DNA of 64,000 nt. It comes from Pseudomonas sp. CCI4.2 (GTDB lineage: Bacteria > Pseudomonadota > Gammaproteobacteria > Pseudomonadales > Pseudomonadaceae). Shown one piece after another: positions 58,162 through 64,000 of this stretch. The notes under the pieces were generated by a model that was not told the origin of the DNA, ran no database searches, and worked only from the letters and a program-made list of their open reading frames with translations. Each line of letters starts with the position of its first letter. Position 1 is the stretch's first letter. The position numbers and the translations under genes are program-made. The stretch lies in contig NZ_CP133781.1 in NCBI RefSeq assembly GCF_034350045.1, positions 999,001-1,063,000 on the forward strand. Reading direction: 5' to 3'.

Positions 58162-58416
58162 ATGCGAAATGCTCCCTACGAAATCGGCACCGTTTTCATT
58201 CCCCGCCCACCCGTTCGCAGTACCGTTTGCGCTGGAGCTACGCCTATCACTATCGAGGGGATGACGCTCCCGGCTGCTGAGTGGGCATCTCGCCTCGGGC
58301 TCAAGTGGTCGACCGTCAAAATGCGGCGTTTGCGAGGCTTCAGTTGGAGCGCTGCGTTAGAGCCAGCTTTGAGGCGAAGCACGTTCATGTCCGGGTGGGC
58401 GCTTCAAGCTCGATAG
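58162..58416 (+). CDS. Small HTH-like protein, paralogue of the 51420 gene
   Basis: 84-aa protein (MRNAPYEIGTVFIPRPPVRS) sharing the AEWASRLGLKWSTVKMRRLR and FSWSAALEP core with the gene at 51420. It lacks that protein's C-terminal cysteine pairs. Start chosen at 58162; an ATG 20 codons earlier is in frame. Confidence 0.6.
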   Translation: MRNAPYEIGTVFIPRPPVRSTVCAGATPITIEGMTLPAAEWASRLGLKWSTVKMRRLRGFSWSAALEPALRRSTFMSGWALQAR

Positions 58417-59127
58417 ACAGCATCTCTCTATTCGATAACTGCTATTTCCGTAGCATTTACACGCGGTATCCCAGCAGCGGTATTCACACCGGTATCCACG
58501 GATAAGCCGGTGTCGGAAACCGCTTGGTTACGGGCATGGTTACGCTGATGGTTACGCGGAGATGCGTGTTACCAGCGGGCAAAATAACCCGGCATGTCCC
58601 TGTCTCTGGTTCGACTGCCCTGCTCATTTAGTGAGCGAAATTGAACGTATTTTAATGTATTTGAACTATTTCGAAGAGATGAGGCGCGGTGTCCAAATCG
58701 CACTCTATCGCCTAGGGAATGAGGTTATTTATCTAAGTGTGCGTAACGCTTAATCCGGATATGTTCTCCGCGAAACCGATAAACGGTAAGAGCCTAAGTG
58801 ATCGCTATAACTCAATGAATAAACTGACAAAAGTTTATAAAGTAAGAGCACTGCTTCACCTACCAAGATGTCGAGATATTAAAATCTATTCATGCGAAAT
58901 GATTTTTATAGAAAATCTATCCGAATGAGTTTAAATTTATAGTCATTCGAAACGGTGCTGATTTCATTGAGACATAGCTTGAAACAGGCAATTCTCGTCG
59001 CTGCCATCTCGTATGGTTACAGCTACGCCAAGTAAGGATTCTGCGCTAAACGTCATGATGTTTGAGGCTTGATAGATCAGTAAGACGTAACTCTTCCGGC
59101 GTCACCATAAACGAAAGGAGATGTCCT
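58417..59127. other. AT-rich gene-free stretch with short repeats
   Basis: About 700 bp. Near 58465-58590 words such as GGTATTC, GGTATCC, GGTTACG (three times) and GTTACC recur at short spacing, like the larger cluster at 60050-60420. The part after 58620 is AT-rich and holds only frames of about 60 codons without ribosome sites. Confidence 0.5.
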
Positions 59128-59616
59128 ATGTGCGGCGGGATCGAAGCGCATGACCAAGACGGATTCCGCAGGGTGTACTTCCCAAATCCAGAGGCAGCCA
59201 TACCCTTAATATTGGCAGATGGGACAGAGTTGGGATGGGTGCGTTGGGGCCGTAGAAAAAGTGAGCCTGGCTCCCATCCATATGGGGGATGGGCAAAACT
59301 TGACACATTCGAACTCGGCGGATGGGAGCGCCATTTTCCCCAGCGAGCGCTTGCTCTGGTCCAGGGGCATATGCAAAAAGACTGCGACCTCAACTCGCAC
59401 TGGTTCGACGTCATTCCGGGCTATGCAATCGAATGCGTTGTAATTGGCGAGGTAGAGGAACGACGGGTTTACGTCATTACAACCTCACCGCCGGAGGAAT
59501 TTTCCTGGATAAATGACCTATGGCCCAAGGTGGTGCCAATCAACGCTGTTTATGACTCTGCGCCGTACGACCTTCCTAAGAACAGCCAAAGGGGCCAGCT
59601 TGACGGAAGTGAGTAA
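59128..59616 (+). CDS. Short SRAP-like (SOS response-associated peptidase family) protein
   Basis: 162-aa protein starting MCGGIEAHDQDGFRRVYFPN after AAAGGAG. Cys2 follows the initiator Met, as in HMCES/YedK proteins whose exposed Cys2 crosslinks abasic sites in single-stranded DNA. Further similarity: IPLILADGTELGWVRWGRR parallels the SRAP block ahead of W-G-L-x-P-x-W, and VYVITTSPPEEFSWINDLWP parallels the region before the active-site H-R-M-P, which is altered here. Shorter than YedK (about 220 aa). It may protect element DNA; activity is uncertain. Confidence 0.6.
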   Translation: MCGGIEAHDQDGFRRVYFPNPEAAIPLILADGTELGWVRWGRRKSEPGSHPYGGWAKLDTFELGGWERHFPQRALALVQGHMQKDCDLNSHWFDVIPGYAIECVVIGEVEERRVYVITTSPPEEFSWINDLWPKVVPINAVYDSAPYDLPKNSQRGQLDGSE

Positions 59617-59691
59617 TGATCTATTGCCGTTAATCCTGAGCATCCCTGGAGATTGAGTCGAGGTGATCCCGAGCGTGCGCGTTTGCAGAAA

Positions 59692-59955
59692 TCAGTTAAG
59701 CGTCGGCGGCAACTCAGAGAGGATTTCGGCCAACTCGCGCCACGGATACAGTTTGTCGCCGCTCGCTATGCATCCAGGAAGGTGCGTAAAAGACAATCCT
59801 GCAAGGGAAGCGGGTTGCGAAGCCAGGCACGTATAACAGACGACAAGGTTGCCCATCATCAACCACCTCCCATTCCAACCGATCAGCCGCTCGCCTAGGT
59901 CGGTACTGTCGCTCATAGCCGAAGCTAACCAGTAAGCGCGTTCTGCATCTGACAT
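59692..59955 (-). CDS. Small protein with possible zinc knuckle
   Basis: 87-aa protein MSDAERAYWLASAMSDSTDL on the minus strand, preceded by a strong AGGAGG at 6-bp spacing. CYTCLA and a later HLPGC give a C-x2-C and H/C pair that may hold zinc. Compositionally it is coding, unlike the opposite frame. Function is unknown. Confidence 0.6.
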   Translation of the reverse strand: MSDAERAYWLASAMSDSTDLGERLIGWNGRWLMMGNLVVCYTCLASQPASLAGLSFTHLPGCIASGDKLYPWRELAEILSELPPTLN

Positions 59956-60039
59956 CGGAAACCTCCTTGGTAGTTTGTGCGGAAGCCGCTCCCGGTTAAA
60001 TGTAGACGCAATTTAACAGCTATTCCCACTCGTACCGGC

Positions 60040-60425
60040 GTACTCCTAATTAACACCGTCCACCATAGTTTCGCGCACAACTTCGCGCACCTCTGGGACG
60101 CAGCGGGCTGTGCGCGAAGGCAGGCAAGCCAAATTCACGAAGCAGCTCACGCACAGATCTCACGCAGCCAGCCTTGCGTGAAACATCTCTCATTGCCGGT
60201 ACGCACGAACTGGTACGCAAGACGGTACGCAGAGAATCAGTTAACAGCGTTGCACGCGAGTTAACACCCCTACGCGGGAGCTGGTGTCACGCTGGCTTCT
60301 TGCGGTGGTTACCAAGCAACTGGTTACCACGCTGGTTAACACGGAACTGGTAACCGGCAGGTTTCCAATCGGAGGTTTCCACGCAGGTTGCCACGGAAAA
60401 TAAGCTTTTCGCCTGGCAACCACCT
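60040..60425. repeat. Cluster of degenerate short repeats (ACGCA / GGTTACC words)
   Basis: From 60070 words built on CGCAC/ACGCA recur (GCGCACAAC, GCGCACCTC, CACGCAC, GTACGCACG, GTACGCAAG, GTACGCAG). They pass into GGTTACC/GGTTAAC/GGTAACC palindromic words from 60240 (four within 50 bp near 60305-60355) and GGTTTCC words to 60380. Spacing is irregular, 8-18 bp. No long frame with a ribosome site covers it. Confidence 0.6.
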
Positions 60426-60552
60426 CTCGTGAAAAGCGCTATCAGGCGTGTAGCTTTCAACACACTGTGTCGATTTCAACACTGAGTGGCGTTTCCGCCA
60501 TATTCGGTAAGGCTCGCGATTAATCTGGAGTCGGAGGCGTTGGGGCTGAAAC

Positions 60553-60566
60553 TACCAATATTGGTA
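60553..60566. promoter_or_regulatory. Perfect 14-bp palindrome
   Basis: TACCAATATTGGTA, in the 490-bp gene-free stretch before the excisionase-like gene. Operator-like. Confidence 0.4.
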
Positions 60567-60669
60567 ATTTCGATTGCCTGGCGAAACAGACCATACAAGC
60601 CGACTCGGACCATATGGCCTGACTGGCGCCACCAAGGGTGTGCATTGGATGCAAACCCTTGATCCGGTT

Positions 60670-60692
60670 AACTACCCCGAATTTGGGTAGTT
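60670..60692. promoter_or_regulatory. Inverted repeat AACTACCC/GGGTAGTT
   Basis: Eight-bp arms separated by seven bases, with a further GGGTAG at 60709. Together with the 60553 palindrome it marks a likely control region for the gene at 60921. Confidence 0.4.
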
Positions 60693-60920
60693 TAATTACG
60701 GCAAGTCCGGGTAGCTCTGCGAATGAAATCGCTTAACCCACGGCCCCCACGTTGACGCTGATCTGTTACTTACCACTGCGCTTCAGGCAGCCGCCTGGCG
60801 GGCGGTCGTCTCGCTTCGGAATGAAATGCTAGGCTTTGAAGCTGGCGCGGCCTCCATTCACTTAATCGAACCAGGCGCTCGCTGCGCAACTCGATAGGTC
60901 GCGCCTCATCTATAAAGCGA

Positions 60921-61325
60921 ATGCACATGAACAGACTACTAGTTCAGCCTCGAATTCTTAGGGCCTCTCAGGCGCCTAGCTATCTTGGAATGTGTCTCGA
61001 TGTTTTCAACAAGACAGTGCGGCCATACGTGTGCGAGTTCCCAATCGGTCAGCAGGGCATTGGCTTCGACCGCATCGAGCTCGACAATTGGGCGGATGCG
61101 TACATCGCGGCGCACTCGATTGATAAGCGGCAGCACGCAGATACCCTCGCGCGTCAGACGGACGAGGCACTACAGCCGAAACGGAAGGAGCGAAGCTCGG
61201 CGATAGCCGGTCTGATCAGCCAGCCAATAGACCCTCACGCGAAGTCAAAGGAGGAGTTCCGAAGAGTGCTGGCATTGGTCACAGGTAGGATCAAGACTAA
61301 GGGTGATCGTCGGACAAAAGGGTAG
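60921..61325 (+). CDS. Excisionase-like / MerR-HTH protein
   Basis: 134-aa protein (MHMNRLLVQPRILRASQAPS). Residues 10-65 (LRASQAPSYLGMCLDVFNKT, then IGQQGIGFDRIELDNWADAY) match the pattern of AlpA/excisionase proteins: helix, turn, wing with F-D-R-I-E-L-D-x-W. The C-terminal half is basic and helical. A second start at 60927 is possible. It may direct excision or regulate the right-end genes. Confidence 0.65.
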   Translation: MHMNRLLVQPRILRASQAPSYLGMCLDVFNKTVRPYVCEFPIGQQGIGFDRIELDNWADAYIAAHSIDKRQHADTLARQTDEALQPKRKERSSAIAGLISQPIDPHAKSKEEFRRVLALVTGRIKTKGDRRTKG

Positions 61326-61468
61326 AGCTAGCGATGGGACAGCCCGAGGGTAAGCAGTGGCGCAAAGACCAATGAATCGAATCGTCTACAACCAACTAGC
61401 AATTGAGGCTTGGATGGGTGAACAGCTCTGATGGCGTTCATCTCCCACTGATTGGCAGCAACGTTCAA

Positions 61469-61753
61469 TTGAAAACTATTTTCCTGCTAATGGCCCAGTA
61501 CGATGGCTTGGCTATTATCCCGCTAGACCGGGTATGCGCCGACTACTTCCACCTCACCCCTGAAGGCATGAAACGAAAAGTGCTGACCGGGGAGATTGAT
61601 CTAGTTATCACGCGGATGGAGAAAAGCCAGAAGTCAGCGCTGGGCGTTCACGTTAACGATCTAGCTGAGTATTTAGATACCCAGCGGGATAGGGCCAAGG
61701 TCGAGCATGAGAAGCTCATGGGCAGAAACGTCGATAAAAACCGGAGGCGTTGA
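61469..61753 (+). CDS. PrtN-like transcriptional activator
   Basis: 94-aa protein of the pyocin activator PrtN family. LKTIFLLMAQYDGLAIIPLD, then VCADYFHLTPEGMKRKVLTG and KSALGVHVNDLAEYLD match the family over its length. PrtN family starts align with the TTG at 61469; an ATG at 61403 adds 22 residues. PrtN activates pyocin genes under SOS/RecA control, so it may link induction of this element to host DNA damage. Confidence 0.75.
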   Translation: MKTIFLLMAQYDGLAIIPLDRVCADYFHLTPEGMKRKVLTGEIDLVITRMEKSQKSALGVHVNDLAEYLDTQRDRAKVEHEKLMGRNVDKNRRR

Positions 61754-61826
61754 CTCGCCTACGGTTGCATCTGCCATAACGAAATGGGAGGTCAGGTTGT
61801 CGTCCGAAAATCTTGGTGCGGTATCC

Positions 61827-62279
61827 CTATTGGCTTGCGATCCAAGCCATTGCAGTGCGAGACGCTAGATCGTAACCCTTGCTCAGTGCCTCCCCGGCCA
61901 AGTCCTTCAGTTTCGAGGTGGCGCCATCTTTCGCCGCGCTTGCAAGCTTGCCACCAAGTGTTTCCCCTCCAACACTTGAAGGCGTGGATTTAAGAACTTC
62001 AAGTGCTTTCGCGGTTAGCGTGCAACCATAGAAGCGCGCAATGTCGGACGTAGAAGCCGTGTGCGTCATGTACCCGGATTCGCTGAGCCACGTTAGAGTC
62101 GATCGAAAGAACTCCCTCGCATTGTCCATTTGATCTTCTTGGTCTGGATCGCCACTTCGCACCACGGCGCCAGCAAAATCCATAACCTCCAAGTCGATTG
62201 GCATCGGAAAGGACGAGTAAAGCCGCCCAAAGACGCTGCCGGTCAAACGGTTGAATCGATCAATGTTGTCGGCTGCCAT
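61827..62279 (-). CDS. Unknown cargo protein, divergent partner
   Basis: 150-aa protein MAADNIDRFNRLTGSVFGRL on the minus strand; GAGG precedes the ATG at 62279. The N-terminal 100 residues look like a winged-helix-type fold (FFRSTLTWLSESGYMTH, then FYGCTLTAKALEVLKST), and the C-terminus is an amphipathic alanine-rich helix (LASAAKDGATSKLKDLAGEA) that may contact membrane. It is divergent from the gene at 62509, sharing a 230-bp promoter region. It sits in the cargo position next to attR. Function is unknown. Confidence 0.65.
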   Translation of the reverse strand: MAADNIDRFNRLTGSVFGRLYSSFPMPIDLEVMDFAGAVVRSGDPDQEDQMDNAREFFRSTLTWLSESGYMTHTASTSDIARFYGCTLTAKALEVLKSTPSSVGGETLGGKLASAAKDGATSKLKDLAGEALSKGYDLASRTAMAWIASQ

Positions 62280-62508
62280 GCCCACCTCGTGTTGTAGTTG
62301 ATTTCAATAGGTACCAGTATCCCTTCATGCTTAGGGAGTAGACCCGACTCTGAGGGGTGGATACGACGGCGCATGTATCGCCGAAGCGAACGACCGGAAT
62401 CAACCGAACCATAAACCTCCCCCAACCCCAATGCTAATTCATGCTTGTCCTTCGGCGTGACGACGGTAAGCTGCGCCCAACGGCAAAACGAAGCCAAGGA
62501 GTATGGCC

Positions 62509-63024
62509 ATGACCAACGAAGTGATTTTTTACACTCAGGTCGCGTCAATCGTCGCGTTTATTATTGCTCTGTTCACGATTTATCACCGTTTGGTGGAGCA
62601 GAAGGACGGAGTTATTCAGCTTCTCAAAGAACGCATAACCGAGAAGGACGAAAAAATTGCAGATCTGAAGGCTCAGACGCCTGATGCTTTAGCTGCTGCC
62701 CTCAATGATCGAATTAAGCTCACTCAAGATGAGATTGGCCGTCTGAAAAACGATGGGGACTTACATCGCAAAGAGGTAGAGCTAAAGGAGGAAGAGCTTC
62801 GCGGCATCCAAGACAAGCTCACTACTCTGTCTGACTTAATCCAGGAGGGCGATTTGATGTGCCCTGAGTGCGGAGCACCCTTGGTCAAGCGCCATGTTTA
62901 CACTATCCATGGCGGCCCAGACGGCGAATATGAGGATGAGGTCGAGTACGTGGAGTATCAGTGCGGATTGGCGATTGACGGGCTGGGCTTTCAGAAATCG
63001 CATTGCCGTCGTCTCACCGCATGA
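62509..63024 (+). CDS. Membrane-anchored coiled-coil protein with zinc ribbon
   Basis: 171-aa protein started at 62509 (MTNEVIFYTQVASIVAFIIA) after AAGGAG. One N-terminal transmembrane segment (about residues 7-26), a long coiled coil (residues 30-105: KDGVIQLLKERITEKDEKIA, ELKEEELRGIQDKLTTL), then a zinc ribbon with CPEC (GDLMCPECGAPLVKR) and a distal pair of Cys (YQC, HC). The architecture suggests a membrane-tethered sensor or scaffold. It lies beside attR, opposite an unrelated small gene, the usual place for accessory or defence genes. Confidence 0.7.
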   Translation: MTNEVIFYTQVASIVAFIIALFTIYHRLVEQKDGVIQLLKERITEKDEKIADLKAQTPDALAAALNDRIKLTQDEIGRLKNDGDLHRKEVELKEEELRGIQDKLTTLSDLIQEGDLMCPECGAPLVKRHVYTIHGGPDGEYEDEVEYVEYQCGLAIDGLGFQKSHCRRLTA

Positions 63025-63125
63025 AGCGCCTCACATTATCGCCGCTCATCGGCGCATCAATTGCTTCAGTGGCTCCCAATCCGGCCCCGTCCAGATCGAC
63101 GTACTGGAGAGTCACAATTCAAAAA

Positions 63126-63149
63126 GTGAGTAGATTTGTGAGTAGATTT
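63126..63149. repeat. Right integrase arm-type repeats
   Basis: GTGAGTAGATTT occurs twice in direct contact, matching the left-end pair at 38537-38560 in 11 of 12 positions. Confidence 0.7.
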
Positions 63150-63198
63150 AATGAGCGTCACTCACTACGACCATATAAAACGTGACCTACAGCCAAAA

Positions 63199-63216
63199 GT
63201 TCGATTCCGTCTCTGG
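63199..63216 (+). other. attR core
   Basis: GTTCGATTCCGTCTCTGG, identical to the tRNA-Phe 3' segment at 38400-38417, followed by CACCA. It marks the right end of the element. Confidence 0.85.
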
Positions 63217-63230
63217 CACCAAAATACCGA

Positions 63231-63266
63231 AAACCCCAAGGAACAATGTGTCCTTGGGGTTTTTTA
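63231..63266 (+). terminator. Terminator just outside attR, probably the ancestral tRNA-Phe terminator
   Basis: AACCCCAAGGA pairs with TCCTTGGGGTT around eight bases, then a T-run. In an uninterrupted chromosome it would follow tRNA-Phe directly. Confidence 0.8.
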
Positions 63267-63289
63267 TTGCCTGCGATTTTATGATCTCT

Positions 63290-63306
63290 GGACCATTTTT
63301 GGACCA
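63290..63306. repeat. TGGACCA direct repeat outside attR
   Basis: TGGACCATTTTTGGACCA holds two TGGACCA copies. Such short tandem words near tRNA ends resemble arm sites of a different integrase. Confidence 0.4.
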
Positions 63307-63579
63307 GGGCGCTTGGGTAGTGGGATTGAAAGGTGTCCAAGGAATTTATGGAGCAGTGACAAAACTGAATATTTTTAACCTGATTTAAATTGCCAGGTTG
63401 AGAGCCTCCCTCAGACAAGCTGAGGCGTCGGCAATACAGTCCGCCCCAGCATTGCTCCCTCTTCTCCCATGGCGCGCTATAGGGCCTTTCAGCAACCCTC
63501 CCTGCTTTTTTCATAGACCCTGAAGTCACGCGGTGTGCGCGGTGCGCATGCGATTACGTTGCGTGCTCCTGATAGACGA

Positions 63580-63786
63580 CTACAAACTACCGACAGCGCC
63601 CACCTCAAATGAAAAGCCCAGCAGCAGGAACCCTTCCTTTGAGCTCAGGCCAGTAAGCCCCTTCAAACAACAATATCTCTCCCGCCTCGAAGACAATCCC
63701 ACCGGCCGCTGCGTCGCTATCCGTGTCAGCACATCCTTGAAATAGGCATACAGATCACGCCCATTCTCAGGCCCCACAATCGACAC
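63580..63786 (-). pseudogene. Possible IS66-type transposase fragment
   Basis: The minus-strand frame includes GRDLYAYFKDVLTRIATQRP, which resembles the C-terminal Y-x-Y-L/F-K-D-V-L-T-R block of IS66 TnpC. The rest of the frame and the sequence to the window edge show no more transposase. Short similarity, so tentative. Confidence 0.35.
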
Positions 63787-64000
63787 CGGTATCTATGGCC
63801 GGTCATTTCAAACTCAGGACTGACCTCGCATGCACCACCCATCAACTGACACTCGGCGATGCCCTTCTCTGTTTAGTTCTTGCCGGGCGGATACACGAAA
63901 CCGATCAGGCATAATCGCCACCGCCTACAGAGTCAGGGACAAGGTCAGTGCTGAGTTTCGGCTAACCCTGAACAAGATCATTCGATGCCGGTCTCCTCGC

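Larger units (their letters stand above)
38400..63221. mobile_element. Integrated satellite-like/prophage-remnant element, about 24.8 kb, at tRNA-Phe
   Basis: The element runs from the 3' end of tRNA-Phe to a copy of the same 18 bp at 63199. It is bounded by tandem 12-bp arm-type repeats. It carries integrase, AlpA and excisionase-like regulators, KilA-N, primase and DUF927 helicase-like proteins, an iteron-like cluster, a toxin-antitoxin-like pair and two giant virion-like proteins. No terminase, portal, capsid, tail or lysis genes are recognised. The gene content is closest to P4-like satellites with extra phage ejection-type genes. Confidence 0.85.

Noticed and set aside
60040..60425. CRISPR array
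   Set aside because: The repeated words are short, vary in sequence and spacing, and no cas gene is present.
62243..62548. Minus-strand 101-codon frame in the cargo region
   Set aside because: It overlaps the divergent promoter and the start of the 62509 gene; no ribosome site.
63158..63529. Minus-strand frame across attR
   Set aside because: It spans the attachment site and the terminator, so cannot be an ancestral gene.

Overview
The window is chromosomal DNA of a fluorescent-group-like Pseudomonas. The evidence is gene order: the divergent spuI / spuABCDEF polyamine locus, an ssu sulfonate transporter ending in the TOBE gene ssuF, trmL-secB-grxC-rhodanese-gpmI-envC-ctpA, hisB-hisH-hisA-hisF, and asmA-mutY-yggX followed by tRNA-Phe. 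Pseudomonas-type inverted intergenic repeats are scattered between the genes.

Layout. 1-8.4 kb: polyamine uptake and gamma-glutamyl-putrescine catabolism (spuF partial, spuE, spuD, spuC, spuB, spuA on the minus strand; spuI divergent). 8.4-12.6 kb: a candidate structured RNA with its own promoter and terminator, a TetR regulator, a LysR regulator, a signal-peptide-bearing argininosuccinate-lyase homologue, and a frameshifted small gene just upstream of that lyase gene. 12.7-20 kb: a sulfur-scavenging region in decay. ssuA-ssuC-ssuB-ssuF are intact, but ssuD and ssuE are missing. A 1-Cys peroxiredoxin (lsfA-like), a histidine phosphatase and tauB-tauC survive only as broken remnants around an intact OprD-type porin. 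20-38.3 kb: housekeeping genes, starting with a sigma-54 promoter and a short RNA placed like NrsZ.

38.4-63.2 kb is an integrated element of about 24.8 kb. It lies between tRNA-Phe and a repeat of 18 bp of the tRNA 3' end. Tandem 12-bp integrase arm-type repeats lie inside both ends. It carries a P4-type integrase, an AlpA regulator, a KilA-N protein, a P4-like immunity/ash-type segment, a Toprim primase, a DUF927 helicase-like protein followed by a GGGGAAC iteron-like cluster, an ImmA/DUF4411 toxin-antitoxin-like pair, two very large overlapping genes resembling podovirus internal/ejection proteins, a short SRAP-like protein, an excisionase-like protein, a PrtN-like activator, and a divergent pair of unknown genes next to the right end. 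I see no capsid, portal, terminase or tail genes. It looks like a phage satellite or mobilisable remnant that encodes its own replication and possible ejection proteins.

Beyond the right attachment site lie a terminator, traces of a possible second integration site and a possible transposase fragment.
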